13,151 bases of DNA from Baffinella frigidus (Eukaryota > Cryptophyceae > Cryptomonadales > Baffinellaceae): positions 988,605-1,001,755 of the forward strand of contig MU646348.1 of NCBI GenBank assembly GCA_026770585.1. Direction: 5' to 3'. Every line of letters begins with the position of its first letter. The stretch's first letter is position 1. The position numbers were made by a program, and so were the translations under genes. The notes below the pieces were generated by a model, which was not told where the DNA came from, did no database searches, and worked only from the letters and a program-made list of their open reading frames with translations. Shown one piece after another: positions 6,519 through 11,837 of the stretch.

Positions 6519-6565
6519 GGCACCCGTGATCCGATGAGTGGCTCTGTCTCAGTCTATTTACCCGC
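6519..6565 (-). other. exon 8 3'-end echo (most distal) holding an empty site
   Basis: The minus strand reads DRATHRITG, then GGTGCC, a copy of the end of exon 8. The unit of about 38 bp, ACCCGTGATCCGATGAGTGG through CTCAGTCTATTT, is repeated at 6561-6771, where two transposon insertions split it. The sequence CTATTTACCCG here is the uninterrupted version of the insertion site of the element at 6774-7160. Confidence 0.7.
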
Positions 6566-6569
6566 GATC

Positions 6570-6740
6570 TAACCGCGGCGAGTATTTTCCAAAAATACGA
6601 TTTCGGGGACCTCCGATCCGATTTGCAGTAAAAATTACTACACGGACGAGACCATTTTAAAAAGTAGAGGCAAATTGTGTGGTAATTTTCGTTGAAAATA
6701 CTTTTAAAATCGTGTTTTCGGAAAATACTCGTCCGGATAA
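6570..6740. repeat. TACTACAC-core foldback, 171 bp, GATC target duplication
   Basis: Arms CGAGTATTTTCC / GGAAAATACTCG plus the inner AAAATTACTACAC / GTGTGGTAATTTT core. Flanks are GATC at 6566-6569 and 6741-6744. Removing it with one GATC restores CCCGCGATCCGATGGG, matching the intact unit CCCGTGATCCGATGAG at 6522-6537. Length and duplication size equal those of 5594-5764. Confidence 0.85.
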
Positions 6741-6773
6741 GATCCGATGGGTGGCGCTGTCTCAGCCTATTTA

Positions 6774-7160
6774 GAGCGGTTTTCTCATCTGTCGGCCACT
6801 CACCGACATGAAAATATGAACAAGGGCTCCAATTCCGGCAACTTTTGGCGTGATTCTGAAGTTTTAGAGTTTTATTTTGTGATAAAAATGCCAAAAGTGG
6901 CCGGAATTGGAGCCCTTGTTCATAAATTTCATAGAGCGGTTTTCTCATCTGTCGGCCGCGACCCGGGATGAAATCATGAACAAGGGCTCCAATTCCAGCC
7001 ACTTTTGACGTTTTTGTCAAAACATAAAACTCTAAAACTTCAGGATCACGCCAAAAGTGGCCGGAATTGGAGCCCTTGTTCATGATTTCATCCCGGGTCG
7101 CGGCCGACAGATGAGAAAACCGCTCTATCGGTTGGTGGCCGACAGATGCGAAAACCGCTC
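6774..7160. repeat. TA-flanked foldback split by a second copy
   Basis: Starts GAGCGGTTTTCTCATCTGTC and ends with its near complement, flanked by TA at 6772-6773 and 7161-7162. Its right arm is interrupted by the related element at 6934-7125. Without that insert and one TA it is 193 bp, and the restored junction TTTCATATCGG matches the left arm's complement except for one base. The host site uninterrupted is CTATTTACCCG at 6555-6565. TA duplications fit the Tc1/mariner class; no transposase is present. Confidence 0.9.
6934..7125. repeat. nested TA-flanked foldback, 192 bp
   Basis: Nearly perfect arms of about 78 bp, from GAGCGGTTTTCTCATCTGTC through GGCCGCGACCCGGGATG and CAAGGGCTCCAATTCC. 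It is flanked by TA at 6932-6933 and 7126-7127. It is the younger copy, inserted in the right arm of the element at 6774-7160. The 245-codon minus ORF and the plus ORFs across this area arise from these inverted repeats. Confidence 0.92.
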
Positions 7161-7162
7161 TA

Positions 7163-7229
7163 CCCGTGATCCGATAGGTGGCGCGGTTGACAGGCATCGC
7201 TGTTTCGGGAGAGATCAATGCATTCATAG
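7163..7229 (-). other. exon 8 3'-end echo
   Basis: The minus strand reads MPVNRATYRITG, nearly the end of exon 8 (MAVNRATHRIT), preceded by CCCGAAACAGC. The unit continues as GGGAGAGATCAATGC on the plus strand and recurs at 7409-7495. It is one of four echoes downstream of exon 8. Confidence 0.75.
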
Positions 7230-7395
7230 GCTAATGGGCTGAAACCCGGGTAGTTAAGCCTACGGTATTGCCTAAGGTAGGCCGTAGGGGCTTAGGGGGG
7301 GTCCTGTGAAACATTAGGTCCTCGGGGCCCTACGGCCTACCGTAGGCAATACCGTAGGCCTAACTACCCGGTTTTCAGGACGTTACCCCATTAGC
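7230..7395. repeat. large foldback with CCTACGG-family core
   Basis: Ends GCTAATGGG and CCCATTAGC enclose long arms: CCGGGTAGTTAAGCCTACGG against CCGTAGGCCTAACTACCCGG. The core GTAGGCCGTAGGGGCTTAGG links it to the CCTACGG family. At 166 bp it sits between two exon 8 echo units, in the stretch GATCAATGCATTCAT / ATGAGATCAATGC. Confidence 0.8.
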
Positions 7396-7408
7396 ATGAG
7401 ATCAATGC

Positions 7409-7495
7409 AAAAATGTTTGGTACCTGTGATGCGGTGGGTGGCGCGGTTGACCGCCATCGATGTTTCGGGAGAGATCAATGCATGGGATCAATGCC
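7409..7495 (-). other. exon 8 3'-end echo, nearest intact unit
   Basis: The minus strand reads MAVNRATHRIT, then A|GGTACC and AAACATTTT, the same as exon 8 and its donor but lacking the upstream part of the exon. The intact GCAAAAATGTTTGG at about 7408-7421 is the empty site for the insertion at 7500-7640. Confidence 0.75.
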
Positions 7496-7499
7496 AAAA

Positions 7500-7640
7500 T
7501 TAATCTCCATAGAAGTATTAATCAATCGCTTTTGGCGCAACGAAATTTACTACACAACTGCTTTACTATTACTTTTATGAGCAAATCGTGTAGTAATTTT
7601 CGTTGCCCAACAGCAATTAATTAATACTTGTATGGAGATT
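7500..7640. repeat. TACTACAC-core foldback, type A copy 2, 141 bp
   Basis: TTAATCTCCATA at the left and TATGGAGATT at the right, with the inner core CAACGAAATTTACTACACA and its inverted partner. It is flanked by AAAA at 7496-7499 and 7641-7644. Removing it with one AAAA gives GCCAAAATGTTTGGTACC, the same length as GCAAAAATGTTTGGTACC in the neighbouring repeat unit, so a 4-bp duplication fits. Confidence 0.85.
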
Positions 7641-7654
7641 AAAATGTTTGGTAC

Positions 7655-7757
7655 CCGTGATGCGGTGGGTGGCGCGATTGACAGCCATCGCGAGCCACAC
7701 GGCTTTCGCCTCCGCGTGCGGGAAGCTGTCAGGGCCGTACCTGGTTGTGTTGATCCA
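7655..7757 (-). CDS. exon 8 of the large minus-strand gene
   Basis: GCTAAG|TGG opens 34 codons: WINTTRYGPDSFPHAEAKAV and then WLAMAVNRATHRIT, ending ACGG|GTACC. Entry is phase 0 (exon 7 leaves in 0) and exit is phase 1, fitting exon 9. The composition is clearly protein-like. Copies of its 5' end (AG|TGGAT with NTTRYGP) lie upstream at several places between 7828 and 8817. Copies of its 3' end lie downstream at 7409-7495, 7163-7229, about 6741-6771 and 6519-6565. Only this copy has both ends and the middle. A foldback element sits 14 bp beyond the donor. No family is recognised. Confidence 0.68.
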
Positions 7758-7760
7758 CTT

Positions 7761-7866
7761 AGCAGAGTCGTATATCACCAAGTATACAACGTATACGAAG
7801 AGTCGTATATCACCAAGTATACAGCTGTCAGGCCCGTACCTGGTTTTGTGTATCCACTAAGTCTTC
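7761..7866 (-). other. exon 8 5'-end echo and GTATACTTGG repeats
   Basis: The minus strand holds TTAG|TGGATACACAAAACC and then AGGTACGGGCCTGAC (7830-7860), a copy of the acceptor and first codons of exon 8. Two copies of GTATACTTGGTGATATACGA follow, the second running up to the true acceptor of exon 8. The same unit accompanies another echo near 8340-8375. Confidence 0.65.
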
Positions 7867-7872
7867 GGATAC

Positions 7873-8073
7873 GTTATACGACTCCGGGTAGGTCCCTCGA
7901 TATATATACGACTCCGGGTAGGTCCCTCGAGATATATACGACTCCGGGTAGGTCCCTCGAGATAATCTTCTCTCTCGTGTGTCCTCCCCAGAGAACCGTA
8001 AGCCAACAACCAACCCTGAGTCTATCACATCCAACGGGGTCTTAATGGATACAGTCCGTCTAAACGATGTGTA
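7873..8073 (-). CDS. exon 7 of the large minus-strand gene, with a 10-residue repeat
   Basis: ATTCCAG|TAC opens 67 codons without a stop, ending TATAAC|GTATCC; both phases are 0 and fit exon 8. The first part reads TVSIKTPLDVIDSGLVVGLR, and then comes FSGEDTRERRL. The end is a threefold in-frame tandem repeat (SRGTYPESYI type) made by a 30-bp minisatellite. Upstream partial copies of the exon start occur at 8829-8870 (same CTAG|TACACATCG border), 8388-8417 and 8603-8622. The donor within the repeat end is only moderately good. It could instead lie before the repeat, making the repeat intronic. Confidence 0.58.
7876..7965. repeat. 30-bp minisatellite, three copies
   Basis: TATACGACTCCGGGTAGGTC plus CCTCGA(T/G)ATA repeats at 30-bp spacing. 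Thirty is a multiple of three, and the minus frame stays open, so copy-number change would add or remove ten residues of exon 7 without shifting the frame. Confidence 0.9.
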
Positions 8074-8160
8074 CTGGAATCTTATCCATTACCCTGGGAC
8101 CCACCCGGAAGCCACACGGCTTTCGCTTCCGCGTGCGGGAAGCTGTCAGGCCCGTACCTG
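8074..8160 (-). other. exon 8 middle echo upstream of exon 7
   Basis: The minus strand carries AG, then GTACGGGCCTGACAGCTTCC through GCGAAAGCCGTGTGGCT, a near-identical copy of about 50 nt of the middle of exon 8 (YGPDSFPHAEAKAVWL). This is followed by CCCAGGGTAATGGATAAGAT leading to the acceptor of exon 7. The same ATGGATAAGATTC sequence precedes the exon 7 echo near 8870. Confidence 0.65.
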
Positions 8161-8162
8161 CT

Positions 8163-8290
8163 CTAATCCGGGGACATGTTTAATTTGAAATAAAATGGCT
8201 CCCTATTTGTTCATAGGAGTTGGACGAAGGTCAATTAGGGCCCTAAGTAAATTTAATTAGGGCCAGCATCCGGTTTGGTAGGCCATTTTC
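8163..8290. repeat. TCCGGGGACATG-family element, right end truncated
   Basis: Matches 8650-8805 from TAATCCGGGGACATGTTTA through GGCTCCCTATTTGTTCATAG and TTAATTAGGGCCAG, but stops at GGCCATTTTCTG. There it meets a fragment of exon 8 (GCGTGCGGGAAGCTC). Confidence 0.75.
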
Positions 8291-8424
8291 TGCGTGCGGG
8301 AAGCTCTCTGGCCCGTACCTGGTTGTGTTGATCCACTTAGCAGAGTCGTATATCACCAAGTATACAACGTATACAAAGACCCCGTTGGCCAACGGGGTCT
8401 TAATGGATACAGTCCATCAAAACG

Positions 8425-8425
<1 letters not shown>
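8291..8425 (-). other. composite of exon 8 and exon 7 echoes
   Basis: The minus strand holds, in order: an exon 7 start echo (GGACTGTATCCATTAAGACC), a perfect 26-bp palindrome at 8377-8402 (AAGACCCCGTTGG and complement), and a GTATACTTGGTGATATACGA unit. It then reads GCTAAG|TGGATCAACACAACC AGGTACGGGCC, an acceptor and start of exon 8. The order of fragments is the same as in 7735-7800. Confidence 0.65.
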
Positions 8426-8456
<31 letters not shown>

Positions 8457-8463
8457 GGACAGT

Positions 8464-8497
<34 letters not shown>

Positions 8498-8602
8498 AAC
8501 AGACAGACAGACAGACAGGCAGGCAGGCAGGCAGACAGACAGACGGACAGGCAGGCAGGCAGGCAGGCAGACAGACAGGCAGACAGACAGGCAGACAGAC
8601 AG
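8426..8602. repeat. CAGA / CAGG tetranucleotide microsatellite
   Basis: About 177 bp of GACA, GGCA and occasional GACG or AACA units. Both sides are fragments of the same exon 7 start sequence (GGTCTTAATGGATACAGTCC before, GGTCTTAATACAATCC after). The array therefore grew inside, or between, two echo copies. ORFs here are low-complexity artefacts. Confidence 0.97.
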
Positions 8603-8649
8603 GGTCTTAATACAATCCATCGGGAAGATGTCTGGCCCGTACCTGGATT

Positions 8650-8805
8650 AATCCGGGGACATGTTTATTTTGTTTTAAAATGGCTCCCTATTTGTTCATA
8701 GGAGTTGGACGAAGGTTAATTAGGGCCCTAAGTAAATTTAATTAGGGCCAGTGTCCGGTTTGGCAGGCCGTTTTCTTTTAAATTAAACACGTTCCCGGAT
8801 GAGGT
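8650..8805. repeat. TCCGGGGACATG-family foldback, complete copy
   Basis: Ends ATTAATCCGGGGACATGTTT and (complement) CTCATCCGGGAACGTGTTTA are imperfect inverted repeats of about 35 bp, with a directly repeated TTAATTAGGGCC inside. It interrupts an exon 8 echo. The flanks GTACCTGG and TTTTGTTTATCCAC join without it as at 7840-7857 (GTACCTGGTTTTGTGTATCC), an empty-site match. Confidence 0.82.
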
Positions 8806-8810
8806 TTTGT

Positions 8811-8870
8811 TTATCCACCTAGCAGCCAACGGGGTCTTGATGGATACAGTCCATCTCAACGATGTGTACT
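8811..8870 (-). other. exon 7 5'-end echo joined to exon 8 start
   Basis: The minus strand reads CTAG|TACACATCG, TVSIKTPL and then AARWINKT. The first codons of exon 7 are joined directly, in the same frame, to the first codons of exon 8 with no intron between. This may be an older, shorter arrangement or a chance junction. It ends at the element at 8650-8805. Confidence 0.6.
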
Positions 8871-8905
8871 AGAATCTTATCCATTGCCCTGCGACCTAAC
8901 CGGAA

Positions 8906-8929
8906 TTTCGCCTTGGATTCAAGGCGAAA
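8906..8929. repeat. short hairpin
   Basis: TTTCGCCTTG and CAAGGCGAAA pair exactly across a 4-nt loop. It lies in the putative intron between exons 6 and 7. Confidence 0.7.
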
Positions 8930-8944
8930 AAAAACTCGGCCGCT

Positions 8945-9056
8945 GCTAAGTGGCAGCGGACTACAAAGGGAATTCGTGAATAACCCATGAGTGAATAATC
9001 CGTGTGACTCTACGGTAGGCCATATGTAGGCACATAGGGGGGTTCCTGCGGATATC
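8945..9056. repeat. CCTACGG-family element abutting a possible exon
   Basis: GCGGACTACAAAGGG, GTGAATAACCC, CTCTACGGTAGGCC and GCACATAGGGGGGTTCCTGC follow the order of the copy at 3636-3796. The right terminal repeat is not visible, as the sequence beyond 9056 becomes coding-like on the minus strand. Confidence 0.6.
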
Positions 9057-9129
9057 GTGTTCACGGGGAAACTGAGAGTCAACGGAGCGGTCGAGGTCGG
9101 CACCGCACGACGTGGTGTGGCGAACCGAA
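9057..9129 (-). CDS. possible exon 6 of the large minus-strand gene
   Basis: ACATAG|T at 9130-9131 opens a frame reading SVRHTTSCGADLDRSVDSQF and a few more codons. Entry phase 2 fits exon 5 (AA+T, Asn), and the NNC-rich codons resemble other exons. The exit needs phase 0 for exon 7. Possible borders are TCC|GTTGAC (ending at 9084) or the nonstandard CAC|GATATC at the edge of the repeat at 8945-9056. A second frame (VRFATPRRAVPTSTAPLTLS) is also open. This is the weakest link of the gene model. Confidence 0.35.
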
Positions 9130-9140
9130 CTATGTTACCT

Positions 9141-9206
9141 AAGTTAACAGAGGTTCCACTTTTGCTTTGAGACGTTCCACTCTCGACTTTTGTCTCGGTG
9201 GGCCGC
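9141..9206. repeat. 66-bp repeat, copy b (identical at 3856-3921)
   Basis: Same 66 bp and orientation as copy a. On the minus strand it is preceded by AATTCCAG|GG and followed by TAACTTAGG. An exon reading is possible but not favoured, as no phase link is found. Between it and 9392 there is only a small hairpin GCTATCTT / AAGATAGC (9305-9339) and no supported gene. Confidence 0.75.
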
Positions 9207-9392
9207 CCTGGAATTGGCTCAAGTCAATCAAACCCACGCTAGAAAGAACTGAGTACCCTGCAATCGAACCATTTCTCACGGAAAGGCATGCTAGGGTCGT
9301 TGCTGCTATCTTGGGTGTAACCCCCCTGCCTAAGATAGCATGAAAGGGGTTCTGTTCAGGAATAGAGAGGAGGTCACTTGATGGGGAGGGTG

Positions 9393-9572
9393 CCACACGA
9401 GGCTATCCATGCCAACAGAATAAATGTCGATTTTAAATTTGTGGGGAGAATGGTCACGTACCTGAACGGAAAGCGTGTAGCTTGTCCATCTATTCGACCA
9501 AACATACGAAAATTACTACACAAACGCTCTGCAATCGACATTTGTTCTGTTCGCATGGATAGCCTCGTGTGG
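9393..9572. repeat. CCACACGAGGC foldback with half TACTACAC core
   Basis: CCACACGAGGCTATCCATGC and its near complement end the element, and arms continue through GAATAAATGTCGAT / ATCGACATTTGTTC. The inside has ACGAAAATTACTACACA without its partner. Its right end touches the exon 5 echo. Confidence 0.8.
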
Positions 9573-9634
9573 TGTAGAGGGCATCGGTGGGCATGATTGA
9601 GTCCACGCGCTGCGCCGAGAGCAGGTGCTTCAGG
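9573..9634 (-). other. exon 5 echo (middle and 3' part)
   Basis: The minus strand reads SLKHLLSAQRVDSIMPTDAL, then YT, clearly homologous to PKYLLSAQRMDFIMFTEALYT of exon 5. It lacks the exon's start and last codons. It is bracketed by two foldback elements and lies downstream of the real exon. Confidence 0.7.
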
Positions 9635-9642
9635 CTCCGATC

Positions 9643-9782
9643 TCATATGGAAACACTTTCAATTTATAAACGTGGTTCAGTGAAATTTACTAGGCAGAAC
9701 GATCTTTATTAGTAATATTAAAATAAACGTGTAGTAATTTTGATCAAATCCAAGTTTGTGAATCAAAAGTGTTTCCACATGA
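9643..9782. repeat. TACTACAC-core foldback, type B copy 2, GATC flanks
   Basis: TCATATGGAAACACTTT and its near complement, flanked by GATC at 9639-9642 and 9783-9786, with AACGATCTTTATTAGTAATA inside as in copy 1 (4458-4598). The core is eroded on the right side. Confidence 0.8.
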
Positions 9783-9822
9783 GATCCCTAGCTCTGCCTC
9801 GCAATCTGATTCCTAGTGTTTC

Positions 9823-9988
9823 ATGCAAAAAGCTTACGTTAACGGGGTAGCAACTTTGGTACAAAATTTATAATGGAAAACATTCTTGGGCTTTAAAAGT
9901 CCTGAAATCGCTTTTAACATCGTTTTAGAGCTGGCAAGCCCACGTTAACGAGGGACTTAAGGGGTCCGTTAACGTAAGCTTTTCGCAT
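9823..9988. repeat. AAGCTTACGTTAACGG foldback
   Basis: ATGCAAAAAGCTTACGTTAA and its near complement form 23-bp terminal inverted repeats. The inside is unrelated to the other families. Flanks ATCTGATTCCTAGTGTT and ATCTGATCCCCAGCGTT are similar to each other, so the element may sit between two echo units of an unidentified segment. Confidence 0.75.
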
Positions 9989-10039
9989 TATGCCCCACCA
10001 TCTGATCCCCAGCGTTGCTGCACCACACAGGGCGCTACG

Positions 10040-10157
10040 AGGGGGTATTCCAGGGGTGCCCTTTGAGCCGTTGGGGCGCCCTTGGAGCCGTTTTCTCCCG
10101 AAAATTGACTTTTGAATCCAGTTTTCTCTTGAAAAATTGACTTTCGAATACCCCCCC
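10040..10157. repeat. GGGGGTATTC inverted repeat with internal direct repeats
   Basis: GAGGGGGTATTCC and GAATACCCCCCC are inverted ends. Inside are two direct repeats: GCC(C)TT(T/G)GAGCCGTT twice and AAAATTGACTTT(T/C)GAAT twice. From 10158 to 10275 I see only CCGTCAACTTTGGC twice in tandem (10226-10260). Confidence 0.6.
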
Positions 10158-10275
10158 TCCAGCCCTGCGTGGGTCGAGTTGACCGACAGTTCTCAAGTCG
10201 ACACCCTGTCTGAGCGGTACCAAATCCGTCAACTTTGGCAAAATCCGTCAACTTTGGCGAAGAGCCCCGGCTTAC

Positions 10276-10379
10276 TTGTTGGTGAGGGTGTAGAGGGCCT
10301 CCGTGAACATGATGAAGTCCATACGTTGCGCCGAGAGGAGGTACTTCGGAATCACCCCCGTGAAGATCTCCACCCCGGC
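10276..10379 (-). CDS. exon 5 of the large minus-strand gene
   Basis: GTACACCAG|GCC opens 34 codons: AGVEIFTGVIPKYLLSAQRM and then DFIMFTEALYTLTN, closing AACAA|GTAAGC. Entry phase 0 fits exon 4 and the exit is phase 2. Hydrophobic and charged residues alternate as in a folded helical segment, but no family is recognised. Partial copies lie on either side: its first codons with an AG acceptor at 10621-10643 (AGAEIFN), and its middle at 9573-9634. If the donor is ignored the next codon after AAG is TAA, so it could also be a C-terminus. Confidence 0.68.
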
Positions 10380-10461
10380 CTGGTGTACATTTCGGGTTAG
10401 CGTGGAGTTGGATCGGGGTCCACACGGTGGACTACGAACCTTTCATCAAAAGTCAACTTAC

Positions 10462-10578
10462 CTGACGACAATTAACTTGAAAGATTTTTCTGATGCAGAC
10501 TGGGCAAGTAACACACCGGAATCTGGGGTCAATGAACCCCTCGTAGCCCACCGAGTTGGAGGGTCCTGGCACCGTAAT
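10462..10578 (-). CDS. exon 4 of the large minus-strand gene, CxxCxxC motif
   Basis: GCTAG|ATT opens exactly 39 codons and ends with a consensus donor CAG|GTAAGT. It reads ITVPGPSNSVGYEGFIDPRF and then RCVTCPVCIRKIFQVNCRQ. The CxxCxxC with a further Cys 12 residues on is suggestive of metal binding, but this is inference. Two other frames are open for most of its length (one includes QSASEKSFKLIVV). The chosen frame is the only one in phase 0 at both ends, matching exons 3 and 5. Confidence 0.6.
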
Positions 10579-10620
10579 CTAGCATACTGGCGACGCAGAA
10601 CCTTTCAGTTTCTGGTGTCG

Positions 10621-10643
10621 TCGTTGAAGATCTCCGCCCCGGC
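10621..10643 (-). other. echo of the 5' end of exon 5, with acceptor
   Basis: The minus strand reads ACTGGTAG|GCCGGGGCGGAGATCTTCAA, matching CACCAG|GCCGGGGTGGAGATCTTCA at the true start. It is upstream of exon 5, and exon 4 lies between them. The region 10650-10905 beyond it has repeated AGTTTCTGCGG units (minus strand) and a CGGTTTTGCAAAACC palindrome, and no supported exon. Confidence 0.65.
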
Positions 10644-10988
10644 CTACCAGTGAACGCAGAACCTCCACATTTTCAACGCAGCAAATTCACTTCAGAAGCT
10701 TCATCGCAATGATGAAGTGTCTGACTTCAGAAACTGCAGCGGCCCACGCCGCAGAAACTTCGCTTTTACCGCAGAAACTTCAATGCGCGTGGATTCTCGC
10801 GGTTTTGCAAAACCAGCAAAACCAGGACAGACGCGTGACGCCTTGCATTCGCTCGATTCAAAAACAGGCTGACAGTACCTGCGAGGGGGGTTGATTCGTC
10901 TGGAATGGAGGGGTTTGGATGGAACGGAAGAGGTTTGATTCACGGTTTCCCGGGGGAGCAATGGCGCAGGAGGGATCCAGGGGGGGGA

Positions 10989-11040
10989 GGCTACCATCTG
11001 GCTTCCCCGTTCGGCCATATCCTTGCTAATCACCCGCAAG
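10989..11040 (-). other. echo of the 3' end of exon 3, with donor
   Basis: The minus strand reads LRVISKDMAERGSQM|GTAGCC against LRVISQDMTVRECQM|GTAGCC in exon 3. The similarity continues into the intron (CCCCGGGAA, then CAAACC), so a unit of about 120-130 bp spanning the splice border is duplicated in tandem. Confidence 0.8.
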
Positions 11041-11129
11041 GTGGAATGGAGGGGGGTTCGTGTATGCATGTATTCATGAAAGAAGGGGGTTTGATTCCCG
11101 GGAGAGAAATGGATGAGGGGGGGGGCTAC

Positions 11130-11201
11130 CATCTGGCATTCCCGCACGGTCATATCCTGGCTGATGACCCGGAGTAGCGGCACCACGATTTTCACAAACT
11201 C
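11130..11201 (-). CDS. exon 3 of the large minus-strand gene
   Basis: CTTCCCCGGCAG|GAG, a good acceptor with a pyrimidine-rich run, opens 24 codons: EFVKIVVPLLRVISQDMTVR and then ECQM, closing CAGATG|GTAGCC. Phase is 0 on both sides, fitting exons 2 and 4. The pattern is that of an amphipathic helix. Its last 15 codons and donor are duplicated downstream at 10989-11040, and the duplicate has Ser for Cys near the end. The 171-codon ORF across this exon is not a single exon: it reads through both donors into intron sequence. Confidence 0.68.
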
Positions 11202-11227
11202 CTGCCGGGGAAGCAACGCGCCGTGTG

Positions 11228-11610
11228 GGTTGAGGGTTTGGGGTTTATGGTTTCGGGTTCAGGGTTTAAGGTTCAGGGTCTAGGGTCCAGGTTCTAGGGT
11301 CTAGGGCTTTAGGTTTTCGGGTCCAGGGTTTCGGGTTGCGGGTCTCGGATTTTGGGTTTCGGGTTGAGAGTCTGGAGTCTGGGGGTTACGTATCAGGATT
11401 TATGATCCAGGGTGAAGTGTTTAAGGTTTAGGGTTTATGGTTTAGGGACTAGGATTTAGGGTTTAGGGTTTAGGGTTTAGAGGTTGGGGGTTATTGTTCA
11501 GGGTTTAGGGTTTATGGTTTAGGGACTAGGATTCAGGGTTTGGGGTTTAGGGTTTAGGGTTTTATAACCCCCAAGAGGTTGGGGGTTATTGTTTAGGGTT
11601 TAGGGTTTCG
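11228..11610. repeat. degenerate telomere-like array (intron 2)
   Basis: TTTAGGG variants on the plus strand, CCCTAAA on the sense strand. A longer unit is repeated: GAGGTTGGGGGTTATTGTT at about 11480 and 11575, and TTTATGGTTTAGGGACTAGG twice. The array reaches within a dozen bases of the exon 2 donor. Confidence 0.9.
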
Positions 11611-11621
11611 AAAGCGCATAC

Positions 11622-11739
11622 CACGCGGATGATGAAGGACGCCTCAGGCTCGTCGCGGATCGAGTCGCAGCAGAACCAGAGGTACTTGCCGATCTCCGCC
11701 ACGATGTACAGGTCTTCCTCCGACGCCCCGAGCGTAGCC
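11622..11739 (-). CDS. exon 2 of the large minus-strand gene
   Basis: CCCTAAG|G opens 39 codons after the split Arg codon: ATLGASEEDLYIVAEIGKYL and then WFCCDSIRDEPEASFIIRV, closing GTG|GTATGC. Entry phase 2 fits exon 1 and exit phase 0 fits exon 3. This is the most convincing coding stretch of the window. Its acceptor is formed by the end of a CCCTAAA-like tract. A copy of the first 18 nt with a more usual acceptor (GTTGCAG) lies 116 bp upstream. The Cys pair and acidic residues are visible, but no known domain is recognised. Confidence 0.75.
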
Positions 11740-11740
11740 C

Positions 11741-11800
11741 TTAGGGTTTAGGGTGTAGGGTTTAGGGTGCAGGGTGCAGGGCGTTGGGTGTAGGGTTGCT
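11741..11800. repeat. telomere-like tract in front of exon 2
   Basis: TTAGGGTTTAGGGTGTAGGG and related units on the plus strand, directly adjoining the exon 2 acceptor. This is followed by GTTGCTGACTGG(T/G)GTGG(G/T) twice. Confidence 0.85.
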
Positions 11801-11837
11801 GACTGGTGTGGGGCGTTGCTGACTGGGGTGGTTTAAG

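Noticed and set aside
6490-7227. 245-codon minus-strand ORF, the longest in the window
   Set aside because: It runs through three nested inverted-repeat elements and repeated host units; similar frames appear on the other strand. Only its start overlaps an exon 8 echo.
8294-8701. 135-codon plus ORF rich in Asp, Arg, Gln and Thr
   Set aside because: Translation of the CAGA/CAGG microsatellite.
10462-10578. Alternative frame of exon 4 (starting CCAG|TATGCTAG)
   Set aside because: It is open and protein-like, but it would leave in phase 2 and put exon 5 out of frame.
10701-11216. 171-codon minus-strand ORF as one gene
   Set aside because: Only exon 3 (11201-11130) and its echo are coding-like. 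Between and after them the frame reads through donors into C-rich and AGTTTCTGCGG repeats.
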